A stretch of DNA of 32,521 bases, from positions 1 to 32,521 of the forward strand of contig JAGBOF010000026.1 in assembly GCA_017633985.1 (NCBI GenBank). Direction: 5' to 3'. This DNA comes from Bacteroidales bacterium (GTDB lineage Bacteria > Bacteroidota > Bacteroidia > Bacteroidales > P3). The notes beneath the pieces were generated by a model. It had not been told where the DNA came from. It saw only the letters and a program-made list of their open reading frames with translations, and ran no database searches. Positions within the stretch are counted from its first letter, which is position 1, and every line of letters starts with the position of its first letter. Shown here in pieces: positions 16,017 to 26,084 of the stretch. Made by a program: the position numbers and the translations under genes.

Positions 16017-17846
16017 ATGGATATAAACAAAAATATAAAAGAACTTAATTCCAATATAACCAAAACTGTAAGGAGTGTATTGCCGCTGCAATTGCAATAT
16101 ATGTTCGGCGTTTATTTTTTAGGATTGTTTTTTATGCTTTTGTACAGATTTGCAAATTTTGCCGTACATTGCTTTATCTCCTTCTCGGATTTGAATATTA
16201 TACTTTTGATTCGCAGTTTGCTTATAGGAATACGTTTTGATACCGTGGTTATGTGCTGGATGACGGCGGTGTTTGTGCTTTTGATGGCAATAGGTACGGT
16301 ATTCAATATAAATAAGAAATGGTATTACCGTCCGCTCCATCTGATAATATGTTTTGTTTTCGCAATCGCATTCTTTATTATTGCTGCAGATGTTGCCTAT
16401 TTCATCTATTTCAAAAACCATATTAACATCATAGCACTTTCTTGGATTCAATCACCATCTTATATCAGTTCTTTGATATTGCGCCATCCTGCATACCTAT
16501 TGTATTTTGCTGTATTCATGTTTTCATTGGCGTGGTATTTATGGCTGATGTACTGTTTGTATAACGCAACCTTGTTTAAAGTTATACCGCCTTATAAACA
16601 ACAGACTTCATTATCGGGAAGAGTGGTATTTTCCCTTATTACTGTTTGTCTTTGCGGTCTGGGAATGTACGGAAGAATCACGGAAAAACAACCACTTAAC
16701 GTTTCGTCGGCTTATTTTTGTAACAGCAATTTTTTTAATCAATTAGGCGTAAGCCCATTGTTTAATCTGGAAAAAAGTATAGAGGAAGAAAGTTTTTCGG
16801 TATCGCAACCTTTGGCGGTTATAAGCGGTGTTGAGACAAAAAGAGCGGTAGAGGAGGAGTTCTTTTCGCGTGAAAGCCGCCCTGCATCATGTCCCGTTTT
16901 ACCCGTTCATACAAGTGTGGTTATGATATTGATGCAGGATGTGAACTTAAGGGATGTTAATTACAAAGATATGCCGTATCTTACCTCGCTTCAATCAAAA
17001 TCATTGAATTTTACCAATGTTTATCCCGACGGAGAGTTTGATTACAACGGCGTATTTACGACTCTGTTTGCTTATCCGAATATTCTTTCCGCCAATTCAA
17101 TGAATTCGACGGTTGTTCCTAAATTCAGCGGAATTACAAACGTATTAAGCGAAAAGAATTATACAAATCTGTTTTTTACGACATACAATCAAAAGAATAA
17201 TAATGCAGTACGCTTCCTTTACCGTAATGATTTTAACAAGATTATTGCTGACGGTGATTTGAATACGGAGGATGTGCTGAAGGAATTGTCGAAAATTAAT
17301 AAAAGTTTCTTTGCCTGTCTGCTTATTAATAATGATAAAACCAGCAAGCATTTGAAAAATACGGATAAAAACATAAAACAGTTTATGCTTGCCTCACGTT
17401 CTGCGGCGTGGTATTCCAATACATTGTTTGTTATAGCTGGTTGTAACGGCAAAGAGAGAATTCCGCTTATTATGTATATGCCAGGGCAAATTAAAGCTGC
17501 TTCAAATCCGTCTCTTGCATGCCAAAGCGATATTGCGCCGACTGTTTTGTCCATGCTTGATGTGAATTATATACCTAATGAGATGTTGGGAATGAATATT
17601 TTCTCTTCGCAGCGTACTTATGCTCTGTCGTCCTATCCTCACAGGATAGTTGTTCAGGACAGTGTGTGGAAATATGTTTGGCGTGATTCGGGATACGAAA
17701 GTCTTTACTACAAGGACAGCGATAAACAGGGGGTAAGTTACATTAAAGCCAATGCTTCAAAGGCTGAAGAAATGAAAACATACGCCTTTGCAATGCTTCA
17801 ATATACCCAGTATACTGTTTCGCAAATGAAGATGCAAAGAAAATAA
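16017..17846 (+). CDS. LTA-synthase/sulfatase-like membrane protein with degenerate active site
   Basis: This 609-residue protein has five hydrophobic segments in about 25-215 and an extracytoplasmic alkaline-phosphatase-superfamily domain at about 295-560, as in LtaS-like phosphoglycerol transferases. Fold markers remain: HTSVVMILMQD, LNFTNVYPDG, RIPLIMYMPG and SDIAPTVLSMLDV followed by GMNIFSS. The metal and nucleophile positions of S. aureus LtaS appear lost. Glu of the ILES motif is Gln or Asp (VVMILMQD, about 301-308), the Thr nucleophile region reads EFDYNGVF, and the GDH pair is GCN (VIAGCNGKER, about 471-480). A catalytic role is therefore doubtful; a binding or regulatory role is possible. 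It is coupled to the MsbA-like gene by a 7-nt gap. Confidence 0.85.
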   Translation: MDINKNIKELNSNITKTVRSVLPLQLQYMFGVYFLGLFFMLLYRFANFAVHCFISFSDLNIILLIRSLLIGIRFDTVVMCWMTAVFVLLMAIGTVFNINKKWYYRPLHLIICFVFAIAFFIIAADVAYFIYFKNHINIIALSWIQSPSYISSLILRHPAYLLYFAVFMFSLAWYLWLMYCLYNATLFKVIPPYKQQTSLSGRVVFSLITVCLCGLGMYGRITEKQPLNVSSAYFCNSNFFNQLGVSPLFNLEKSIEEESFSVSQPLAVISGVETKRAVEEEFFSRESRPASCPVLPVHTSVVMILMQDVNLRDVNYKDMPYLTSLQSKSLNFTNVYPDGEFDYNGVFTTLFAYPNILSANSMNSTVVPKFSGITNVLSEKNYTNLFFTTYNQKNNNAVRFLYRNDFNKIIADGDLNTEDVLKELSKINKSFFACLLINNDKTSKHLKNTDKNIKQFMLASRSAAWYSNTLFVIAGCNGKERIPLIMYMPGQIKAASNPSLACQSDIAPTVLSMLDVNYIPNEMLGMNIFSSQRTYALSSYPHRIVVQDSVWKYVWRDSGYESLYYKDSDKQGVSYIKANASKAEEMKTYAFAMLQYTQYTVSQMKMQRK

Positions 17847-17935
17847 ATTCTTATAACAATATTTTTCTTTATAATGAAGTTTAAATCAAGTATTTAGTTG
17901 CAGTAATAAGATTAAATAATATTACAGTAAAAAAA

Positions 17936-18004
17936 GACGGCGTTAAAAAAAATTAAAACGCCGTTTTATTTTACTGACGTGGCGTTTTAATTTTTTTTAA
18001 CGCC
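17936..18004 (+). repeat. Dispersed intergenic repeat, copy 5
   Basis: Two tandem hairpin units are joined by TTTTACTGACGTGGCG. The 32 nt at 17966-17997 are identical to 27049-27080 in copy 6. The second unit is a palindrome, GGCGTT (17981-17986) and AACGCC (17999-18004). Confidence 0.85.
17937..17964 (+). terminator. Intrinsic terminator of the ABC exporter/LtaS-like operon, within repeat copy 5
   Basis: ACGGCGTT (17937-17944) pairs perfectly with AACGCCGT (17957-17964) around an A-rich loop and is followed by TTTATTTTA. It lies 90 nt after the stop of the LtaS-like gene. Confidence 0.65.
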
Positions 18005-18212
18005 TTATTATTTTTACCCCTTATCAGATGCTGTTTTTTTACATATATTATACGTTTGACAGATATATGTTGAGGTGCTTTTTCAAGGATTGAGACATAT
18101 TTTTATACTGTTTTAAAAGATTTTTCTTATGCTATAATGGTATTAATGCAGGATTTTATGTGTGGTAATCAGTTCTTTAATTTACAGAGGTAAGCAAAAA
18201 GTTTAAGAAAAA

Positions 18213-18244
18213 TTTGGAAATAACAAAAAAAAGTTGCAACTTTG
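18213..18244 (+). promoter_or_regulatory. Candidate promoter of the giant T9SS protein
   Basis: A -33 TTTG (18213-18216) and a -7 CAACTTTG (18237-18244, one mismatch to TAnnTTTG) are separated by 20 nt, the usual Bacteroidota spacing. The predicted start near 18251 would leave a leader of about 110 nt. Confidence 0.5.
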
Positions 18245-18361
18245 CAAAACATAACGGAATTTAGCCTCATTAAGAGATATGATAAGTGATAAATTCCTTG
18301 TGTACAACGAATTGAAAGAATGAGATAAATAAAAATATGTTTAATTAATACCAATTACAAA

Positions 18362-21300
18362 ATGAAAAAAATGTTCGGCTTTTTGTTAGCGGTCGTATTT
18401 TTACTGAATGCTAATGTTTTTGCCCAAAAAAACGACGATTCCGGAGGCGATGACTCCAAATGTGAGAACATCTTCCTTCCTTATTACTCCTCTTTTGAAA
18501 GTGATGAAGAAATATCGTTCAGCGATTGCTTTACGGTGGTGAGTTCTGCATCCATGGGAGGTGTTACTTATCCGGGTTTGATAGACGGTGCCATTATCGC
18601 CCATACGGGAACCAAATGTTGTTTGTTCCGATTGGGTGACGGATGTTTGGCATTGCCTTATTTGGGAGACTGGACGGACCTTTCTTATTTGAGGGTTCAA
18701 TTCTACGCAAAGTCAAATACATCCAATGCAGGTAATTTATTCGTAGGTTATTTGACTGACGTTACCGATGCGTCTTCTTTTGTGCAGGTTCAGGAAATTA
18801 CCGCACCTGCCGCAGAAGAAGCATGGACGGAATTATTGACTGTTTCGTTTGAAGGTTGGTCTATTCCTTCGGGCAGTTATATCGCTTTCCGTTATGAAGC
18901 CAATCCCGGCTCTGTTGCTTGGTGGATTGATGACATAAAAGTTGATTACATTCCTAATTGTACGGGAATTGAATATGCTTCGGTTTCCGTATCAAACGTA
19001 GAGGAAAATTCCGCAACGGTATCATTCGATGATTACAATTCAGCACATAATAAATGGAAAGTATTTTACAAGAAATACAACGATACGGATTGGTCAAGTG
19101 AGACTACGGAACAAAAACAATTAACGTTAAATGATTTAGAAACCGCAACACCTTACGATGTTTTTGTCACAACGGTGTGCGGCAATGAAACTTCACCAGA
19201 TACATCACGTATAGTATCGTTTTGTACTTCGGCAAAAACTACTTACGCTCCGTTTGAATTGGATTTTTCGGACGAAACACTTTATGACGGATATATATAC
19301 AGTGTATCAAACAGCGTAAACCGTTGGTCGGTAGGCTCGGCAACAGGAACCGGTGATACTCCTAATGCAATGTACATATCTACCGACGGAGGAGAAACCG
19401 AAAGTATTGAGAAATCTATTGCAACCAATGCTTATGCAGCATTAACTATTGAGTTTGACGATGAGTTTGAACAAACTATTTCATTCGATTACCAATGTCA
19501 TTCAACCAACAGATATTACGGTTCATTGACAGCATTTTTAATCAGTGCCGATGAAGATGTCCCTACTTCATCCATCCCTAGTGATGCTATCGTTATTTTG
19601 GACAGAGCGGTTAAGCAGACTGATTGGGCAACCTGTACTTATTCTTCTACGGAATTGACGGGTAAAGCATACAAACTTGTATTTTTTTGGTTGCAGTCAA
19701 GCGGATACTCTTATGTTAATACTGAAGGTAAATCTGCAGCAATTGATAATATTACCGTATCTTCATCCAGTTGTCTGAAACCGTCAGACGTTACATTAAG
19801 CGAATTGTCTTATTCTTCGGTTCGTGTATCTTGGACGGACGAAAGCACTCCTGATCAATATAAGGTATATTACAAAAGAGTGACTGATGAGAATTGGGAA
19901 ATAGCATCGACTAACGATAAATCAATCCTTTTGACAGATCTTGATCCTGAAACCGATTATATATTGGAAGTTGCTGCAACATGTCAGAATAATGAGTCGG
20001 CACATTCGGACGCCGTTTCATTCAAAACAAGATGCGAAGAAGTAACGGAACTTCCTTGGGCAAGGGATTTTGATGATAAATCGTTGGATTGTTGGATAAA
20101 GGTAAAAACATATCAATATTTTTCTGAATATCCGTACGTATATTTTAATAATACGTTGGTATTTTATAAAGATAACGTGATTGCAACTCCTATGTTTGCA
20201 AAAAATATTAATGAATTGAGAGTTGCATTTGATGTTAGTTTTGCAAGTTACAACGATGACGAAACCTCTGACGGCGGTACATTGTCTGTCGGTGTTATGA
20301 GCGATCCTACTGATGCTAATACGTTTGAAGAAATAGCAACGGTTAAAACAGGTGCCGAATCCCATCAGGTAATAGAATTTACGGATGCCAAATATACAGT
20401 AGGACCTCACAACTACGTTGCATTTAAATTTGTGGGAGCTACTGATGAATATGCTTATATAGACAATGTTGTTGTAAGCGGTATTCCAACTTGTCCAGGG
20501 GCTGATTATCCTCTTAATGTTTCCGATATAACGGATTCTTCGGCAGTTATTGAATTTACAGATTCACACGAAGATCATACAGATTGGAATGTTTACTATC
20601 AGGCATACGGAGCTGAAGATGCCGAGGTCGTAAGAGTTCAGACAAAAACGGTGACTATCGATTTGGAACCTTCCACTCAATATTCAATCTGGGTAAAAGC
20701 TTTATGTTTCGAAGATGACGAAAGTGATGATGCTACGGAGATAAAGAAAATCACAACGAAGGCAAGAATATTGAATCCTGACTTTGAGGTGAATTTCGAA
20801 GATGCTAAAGACGGTGAAAAAGTATTGTCTGTTTCGTCGGGAACTAACCGTTGGGTTATAGGCAAGGCTCCGGATACCGAAGAAGACGATACCGAAGAAG
20901 ATATCGCTGCAAACAATACTTCTTTATATGTATCACAGGATGACGGAGAGTCATTTACTTACACGAATTGGAGTGCAACTGATGCTTATGCGGTGCTTGA
21001 CATTCAGTTCGGCGAAGAAGTTGACTACACGATAGCCTTTGATTATAAAGTAGGCGGTGAAGCTTATTATGATTATCTTTCCGTATTTTTGATTGACGGA
21101 GATAAGGACATACCTGCATCAGGTGAACCTGAAGGACAAAGATTGTTGGCTAATGCACACGATGTTGATTCCTGGGCTTATTTCGAATATAAGGTAAGGG
21201 GTATCGCAAATGCATCCAAAAGACTTGTATTTTATTGGCAGAATCAATATGGAAATGCAACTGACGGAATACCTGCGGCAATAGATAATATTAAGATTAT

Positions 21301-24300
21301 AGGCGAAGCATGCGGAGATGTAAGAAACTTTGTTTTAAGAAACCGCGGTAATAATACGGCTGAAGTTTCTTGGTCTTATCAGGGAGCAGATACCTATACG
21401 GTAGAATATATAGAAACTCAAAATCAATCAAGCGGACAATGGACTTCTGTGGTTGTAAACGATACGGTTGCCAAACTAACGGGATTGACACCCGGAACAG
21501 ATTATACGGTAACGGTACATGCTGATTGCGGTAACAATCCTTCGGGAGGTTACATTTCTTTCAGAACATTTGCCGATGTAATAGTTGTGGGAGAAAACGG
21601 ATATACGCAGAATTTTGAAAATGCGTCTTCTTTGACAAGTTTGGATACCTTAAAGAGTTCAATTAACCATTGGCTTATAGGTTCTGCACCTTATGATTCT
21701 TTGCATTCAAACGGTAAAGCATTATACATTTCTGATGACGATCAGGGTTCTTGGCATTATTCAATGGACGGATATACACGTGCCTACGCTTCGTTCCCTA
21801 TACAATTCGGCGATAAACCTGAATATTCGATTTCATTTGATTATATAGTTAACGGATCGTTATCAAGCGGATATGACAATGAAAGACTGTATGTTTACCT
21901 ACTTCCTTCAACTTATGAGTTAACATCTGATGAATTCATTACAGCATCTGATTCTGCGTTGTTATTAGCAACCAGCGGAGTAGTGGATTGGACTGCGTTT
22001 AAATCAAATCCTTTGTGGAATGTAGCAGGTAAGACATATCAATTGGTATTTTGCTGGTACATGCATTGGTTGACAGAACCTAAGGGAAACAATCCTCCTC
22101 CAGCAATAGACAATATTAAGATTGTAGGATACGATTGTTCTTCTCCTGCTGATTTGGAATTAGTAAAAACAGACAAGCAATCGGCAACTATTTCTTGGAA
22201 AGAAACGGGTACTGCGGAGAAATGGACTGTTTATTACAGGACATTACCTGAAGAAGAAGAAAAGACAGTTGTTGCTACCGACGTCGAAATGAGCGAAGAC
22301 GGTACTGTGACATATACTTTGATAGATTTGAAAGACGGACAGAAATATGCAGCTTATGTATATGCGTCATGCGACAAACGTTCCGCATATCCGACAAACG
22401 AGATTATATTCGGTACTCCTGGTGAGGTCATAAAAGACTTCCCTTACGAATTGACGTTTGAAAATTCCGAAGAAAACAATGTTTTTGAGTTCAGAGGCAG
22501 CGGCGTTAACCAATGGTTTGTGGGAGATGCTACGGGAATTGAAAGTATAGAGTATGACCAAGAACATGCATTGTATATATCGGACGATATGGGTAAAAGC
22601 AATCATTATTCAATAGCATCATCAGAAGTTTATGCTGCAATGACAGTTCAATTCGGAGACAATATTCAATACCAATTAGATTTTGATTATCATGTAGGCG
22701 GTTGCCCGGGTTATGATTTTATGGAAGTTTATTTGGTCGATAATGAAGTTGCATTACCTACTTCAGGTAAACCTACCGGTACTGTTCTTTTGAAAGAAGC
22801 TTGCGGTGTAAATTCATGGGTACATTATTCATGTCTGTTGGAAAAAGTGACGGGTAAGACGTATAAAATAGTATTCTATTGGAAAAACGGAGGACATTAT
22901 TTAGGTCGTTCGAAAGAACCTGCAGGTGCTGTTGATAATATACGCATTGTCGGTTCTGACTGTGCAGCTGTTTCCGATATTACTTTGACCGAAAAGACAA
23001 CCAATTCTTTGGACTTTACATGGAAAGACAATAATGAAAGTACTGAATCATGGACTGTTTACTACAAACAGCAGAACTGGTCGGAATATGAAGATTCTGT
23101 TACTGTTTATGACAAAGAAGTATCATTGTCAGGACTTAATGCAGGAACTTACTATGATGTTTATGTAGTTGCCAACTGCAGCAGAACATCTCATTCGGTT
23201 ACTTCATATATTTTGGCAAGTACAGAATGTGCTCCTATAGAAGCATTGGAAGGTTGGTACGAACCGTTCAGTGTTGCAGACAACCCTTATGACGGTATAG
23301 TTCCTAAATGTTGGACCAGATTGTATGCATATACATTCGGAGGAACGCAATATCCTTATCTGTCTACATTGGATGACGGTTACGGCGGCGGTTCGGATAA
23401 CACCAGACTTATTTTTGATAAAGAGGGAACGATAGCAACTCCTTTCTTTGAAAGTGATTTGAGTAACTTTGAACTTTCTGTAGATATTGCATCCGACGGT
23501 TATATAGAAGGAATAGGTGACTACATGGCAGTAGGTATTTTGATCTATGTTGCTGATGATTTGTATGACTCCACTACATGGGAAGCAGTTGATTGGATTA
23601 AATTTGCACATTTCAGAAGTTCATACCAGAACTTCAAGGTGCCTTTGACCAATATAATTAACAAAGGCGGCAACAAAGCCATTATTTTGAAGATGTGGCA
23701 ACCTTCTCATTTACATGTTTATTGTGACAATTTCAGATTGACGGACATAAGCCATGACCAAAGAGAAGATGCATGCAGTGCTCCTGAAGTAACCGTAAGC
23801 AATGTTATTGCCACAGAAGACGGTGTATCCATTGTTGCTGATGAAAACAGTGCTACAATCACTTGGAACGGCGATGCAACGGATTATTATTGGGATTACA
23901 AACTTACTTCTTACGGACAGTTCTATTCAAGCAACCTTAAATCGAGAACGTTTACAGGATTAACACCGGGAACCGAATATACGGTATATGTACGTACACG
24001 TTGTACCGAATCCAAAGTAGAGCAAACTTCTTCAGGTAATGATACGGTTATCGTAACCGAAACTGGATATGTTTCTCCTTGGAAGGCTGTTACATTCAAG
24101 ACTGCAGGTTTGGCTCCAGACGAATGTCCGAGAATCTCCAACCTTACGGCAAGTGATATTCAGGATACTGAAATAAGCGTAGAATGGACTGCAGACAGAT
24201 TTGCAGATTCTAAATGGCAGATTGCAATAAGTGATTTGGGCGGTGCTGAATTTTTAACTTCAAATGAAATTCAGACAGTCACTGAATCCGAAAAAACGTT

Positions 24301-25909
24301 TACTTCTTTACAGGATGCACATACATATACAGTTTATGTACGTCAGGTTTGTGAATACAATTATTCTGAATGGGATTCTTTGACTGTAACTACATTGAAG
24401 ACATATGTTCCTGCAGATGTTTTGACGGTTCCTCAAACTGATTTAACCCATAATTCGGTTAAATTACGCGGTAAAGTTACTCCTAACGATGACACTGTTC
24501 AAACAAAAGGATTTGAATTCAAATTGGCAAATGCTCCTGTAAGTACTGCTGATACATATACTCCTAATACGGAAGAATTCGAATATACCGTAACTGATTT
24601 GGATGAAGAAACCGATTATTCATACCGTGCTTATATAACCAACCAATTAGGTGTTACTTTGTACGGTGATTGGGTATATTTCACAACGGATAAATACATG
24701 CCTGTACCTCCTACTGTTACCACATTGCCTGTTTTGACCGAAGATTTGGATTCTGTATCCGTTGTACTATACGCTGATGCAGTTGCAGGAGAAGAGTCTA
24801 TTTTGTCGCAGGGATTCCGTTACAGAGAGTTGTCAACGAAGGAAGAAATTGATGTTAAAGTCACTCAAGAAGACGAATTTGTTGCAACTGTTACGGGGTT
24901 GAAACCTTCAACGGAATATAAGGCTTATGCTTATGTTACGACGGCTACTTATAACGGCGATTTTATGGTTAAAGGAAATGAAATAACCTTTATGACCCTT
25001 GATTCAGGTGAACCTGAAGTATTACCTCTTGTTGCAACAAACGCTGCAACTAATATATCTTATGATTCCGCAACATTGCATGCTGTTGTTCAGTTGGGCA
25101 ATGTAGCTGTAACCGAGCACGGATTCGTATACAAATCAAGTGCAGAGGATTCGGTGATAGTCAGAGTCGGAGAAAATGAAGAGCTTGTGTTTGAAGACGA
25201 TGATTTTGCTGGTTTACTTGTTGCATATACCGTAAAAGGTTTGACTGCCGAAACACAATACACGTTCTATGCTTATGTTAAAGCTGGCGGTAATATTATT
25301 GCGGGCGAAGAAAAGACATTCACTACTTTGGCTGAACCAATTGTTGAGACTGATCCTGTTGTACGTACGGCTGATGCATCGGGTATTGATTCAGTTAAGG
25401 CTACGTTGAACGCAGCGGTAACAGTTACAGAAACTTCGAAGGCAATCGTATCTTCGGGCTTCATGTACAGAAAAGCTACCGACAGCGAATACACAACCGT
25501 TGAAGCTGCAATCAATAACGGCACGATGACCTACGAACTTACAGGCTTGACTCCTGATACCGAATATCAGTTTGCAGGCTTTGTAAACACTGCTGACGGA
25601 CATTTGATGGGTGACATCAAGACGTTCAAGACGTTGGCTACATCGGGCTTGGCAGAGATAGCAAACATGATGTTGATAAGCACATATCCTAACCCTACGA
25701 CAAGCGATGCAACCTTGAGAGTTGAAGGTTTGAATTCAGACGCACAGGTTATTATGACTAACACCAACGGTCAGATAATCAGTACGAAGACACTTGCAAA
25801 GGGTCAGACGGAAATGAGAATTGAGACATCAGGTTTGGCTGCAGGCGTATACTACATCAGAGTAATATCTGACGGAGTTACAAGAACTGAAAAACTTATC
25901 AAAGAGTAA
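18362..25909 (+). CDS. Giant modular T9SS-exported surface protein (jelly-roll and Fn3 repeats)
   Basis: This 2515-residue protein begins with a signal peptide (1-21, MKKMFGFLLAVVFLLNANVFA). I see seven jelly-roll domains of the choice-of-anchor/cleaved-adhesin type, ending in motifs like AAIDNIKIIG or WWIDDIKVDY, at about 33-200, 294-469, 560-710, 803-980, 1078-1258, 1358-1534 and 1622-1800. Each is followed by a fibronectin type III domain with a pattern such as SATVSF...WKVFYKK...L-x-P-x-TxY. Five further Fn3-like domains fill about 1920-2426. The end (about 2432-2515) is a type A T9SS sorting domain: YPNPTTSDATLRV, GQIISTKTL, LAAGVYYIRVISDG, TEKLIKE. Such proteins are exported through T9SS and attached to the surface or released. 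An adhesive role is inferred; no protease motif was seen. Confidence 0.92.
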   Translation: MKKMFGFLLAVVFLLNANVFAQKNDDSGGDDSKCENIFLPYYSSFESDEEISFSDCFTVVSSASMGGVTYPGLIDGAIIAHTGTKCCLFRLGDGCLALPYLGDWTDLSYLRVQFYAKSNTSNAGNLFVGYLTDVTDASSFVQVQEITAPAAEEAWTELLTVSFEGWSIPSGSYIAFRYEANPGSVAWWIDDIKVDYIPNCTGIEYASVSVSNVEENSATVSFDDYNSAHNKWKVFYKKYNDTDWSSETTEQKQLTLNDLETATPYDVFVTTVCGNETSPDTSRIVSFCTSAKTTYAPFELDFSDETLYDGYIYSVSNSVNRWSVGSATGTGDTPNAMYISTDGGETESIEKSIATNAYAALTIEFDDEFEQTISFDYQCHSTNRYYGSLTAFLISADEDVPTSSIPSDAIVILDRAVKQTDWATCTYSSTELTGKAYKLVFFWLQSSGYSYVNTEGKSAAIDNITVSSSSCLKPSDVTLSELSYSSVRVSWTDESTPDQYKVYYKRVTDENWEIASTNDKSILLTDLDPETDYILEVAATCQNNESAHSDAVSFKTRCEEVTELPWARDFDDKSLDCWIKVKTYQYFSEYPYVYFNNTLVFYKDNVIATPMFAKNINELRVAFDVSFASYNDDETSDGGTLSVGVMSDPTDANTFEEIATVKTGAESHQVIEFTDAKYTVGPHNYVAFKFVGATDEYAYIDNVVVSGIPTCPGADYPLNVSDITDSSAVIEFTDSHEDHTDWNVYYQAYGAEDAEVVRVQTKTVTIDLEPSTQYSIWVKALCFEDDESDDATEIKKITTKARILNPDFEVNFEDAKDGEKVLSVSSGTNRWVIGKAPDTEEDDTEEDIAANNTSLYVSQDDGESFTYTNWSATDAYAVLDIQFGEEVDYTIAFDYKVGGEAYYDYLSVFLIDGDKDIPASGEPEGQRLLANAHDVDSWAYFEYKVRGIANASKRLVFYWQNQYGNATDGIPAAIDNIKIIGEACGDVRNFVLRNRGNNTAEVSWSYQGADTYTVEYIETQNQSSGQWTSVVVNDTVAKLTGLTPGTDYTVTVHADCGNNPSGGYISFRTFADVIVVGENGYTQNFENASSLTSLDTLKSSINHWLIGSAPYDSLHSNGKALYISDDDQGSWHYSMDGYTRAYASFPIQFGDKPEYSISFDYIVNGSLSSGYDNERLYVYLLPSTYELTSDEFITASDSALLLATSGVVDWTAFKSNPLWNVAGKTYQLVFCWYMHWLTEPKGNNPPPAIDNIKIVGYDCSSPADLELVKTDKQSATISWKETGTAEKWTVYYRTLPEEEEKTVVATDVEMSEDGTVTYTLIDLKDGQKYAAYVYASCDKRSAYPTNEIIFGTPGEVIKDFPYELTFENSEENNVFEFRGSGVNQWFVGDATGIESIEYDQEHALYISDDMGKSNHYSIASSEVYAAMTVQFGDNIQYQLDFDYHVGGCPGYDFMEVYLVDNEVALPTSGKPTGTVLLKEACGVNSWVHYSCLLEKVTGKTYKIVFYWKNGGHYLGRSKEPAGAVDNIRIVGSDCAAVSDITLTEKTTNSLDFTWKDNNESTESWTVYYKQQNWSEYEDSVTVYDKEVSLSGLNAGTYYDVYVVANCSRTSHSVTSYILASTECAPIEALEGWYEPFSVADNPYDGIVPKCWTRLYAYTFGGTQYPYLSTLDDGYGGGSDNTRLIFDKEGTIATPFFESDLSNFELSVDIASDGYIEGIGDYMAVGILIYVADDLYDSTTWEAVDWIKFAHFRSSYQNFKVPLTNIINKGGNKAIILKMWQPSHLHVYCDNFRLTDISHDQREDACSAPEVTVSNVIATEDGVSIVADENSATITWNGDATDYYWDYKLTSYGQFYSSNLKSRTFTGLTPGTEYTVYVRTRCTESKVEQTSSGNDTVIVTETGYVSPWKAVTFKTAGLAPDECPRISNLTASDIQDTEISVEWTADRFADSKWQIAISDLGGAEFLTSNEIQTVTESEKTFTSLQDAHTYTVYVRQVCEYNYSEWDSLTVTTLKTYVPADVLTVPQTDLTHNSVKLRGKVTPNDDTVQTKGFEFKLANAPVSTADTYTPNTEEFEYTVTDLDEETDYSYRAYITNQLGVTLYGDWVYFTTDKYMPVPPTVTTLPVLTEDLDSVSVVLYADAVAGEESILSQGFRYRELSTKEEIDVKVTQEDEFVATVTGLKPSTEYKAYAYVTTATYNGDFMVKGNEITFMTLDSGEPEVLPLVATNAATNISYDSATLHAVVQLGNVAVTEHGFVYKSSAEDSVIVRVGENEELVFEDDDFAGLLVAYTVKGLTAETQYTFYAYVKAGGNIIAGEEKTFTTLAEPIVETDPVVRTADASGIDSVKATLNAAVTVTETSKAIVSSGFMYRKATDSEYTTVEAAINNGTMTYELTGLTPDTEYQFAGFVNTADGHLMGDIKTFKTLATSGLAEIANMMLISTYPNPTTSDATLRVEGLNSDAQVIMTNTNGQIISTKTLAKGQTEMRIETSGLAAGVYYIRVISDGVTRTEKLIKE

Positions 25910-25943
25910 TCGCAGTTTTTTGAAACTCTGATACATAACCAAG

Positions 25944-25969
25944 AACGGGGAAGCAAATGCTTCCCCGTT
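25944..25969 (+). terminator. Strong intrinsic terminator of the giant surface protein gene
   Basis: AACGGGGAAGC (25944-25954) and GCTTCCCCGTT (25959-25969) form a perfect 11-bp stem with a 4-nt loop. TTCTTGTTTTTT follows. It lies 34 nt after the stop codon and is unrelated to the GCCGT repeat family. Confidence 0.92.
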
Positions 25970-26036
25970 TTCTTGTTTTTTGACAGCACATTTTTACGTT
26001 CATACCTTCTGATTTAACCTTGTCAAACGGAAAAAA

Positions 26037-26062
26037 GAAGTCAGGGATTATACTCTGACTTC
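26037..26062 (-). terminator. Intrinsic terminator of the fic gene
   Basis: GAAGTCAG (26037-26044) and CTGACTTC (26055-26062) form an 8-bp stem with a 10-nt loop. Read on the minus strand it is followed by a run of six T (plus-strand A at 26031-26036). It lies 22 nt beyond the fic stop. Confidence 0.8.
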
Positions 26063-26084
26063 ATAACCATTGGCAGCAAATGTG

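Larger units (their letters stand above)
17847..18212. other. Long intergenic region without genes
   Basis: Between the LtaS-like gene and the promoter of the giant surface protein I see only repeat copy 5 (17936-18004) with its hairpins. The flanking 17847-17930 and 18016-18212 are AT-rich, with stops in all frames and no recognisable RNA gene. Confidence 0.6.

Noticed and set aside
16119-16451. 110-codon minus-strand ORF opposite the LtaS-like gene
   Set aside because: It lies fully antisense to a well-supported membrane protein; similar long shadows occur across this window owing to codon bias.
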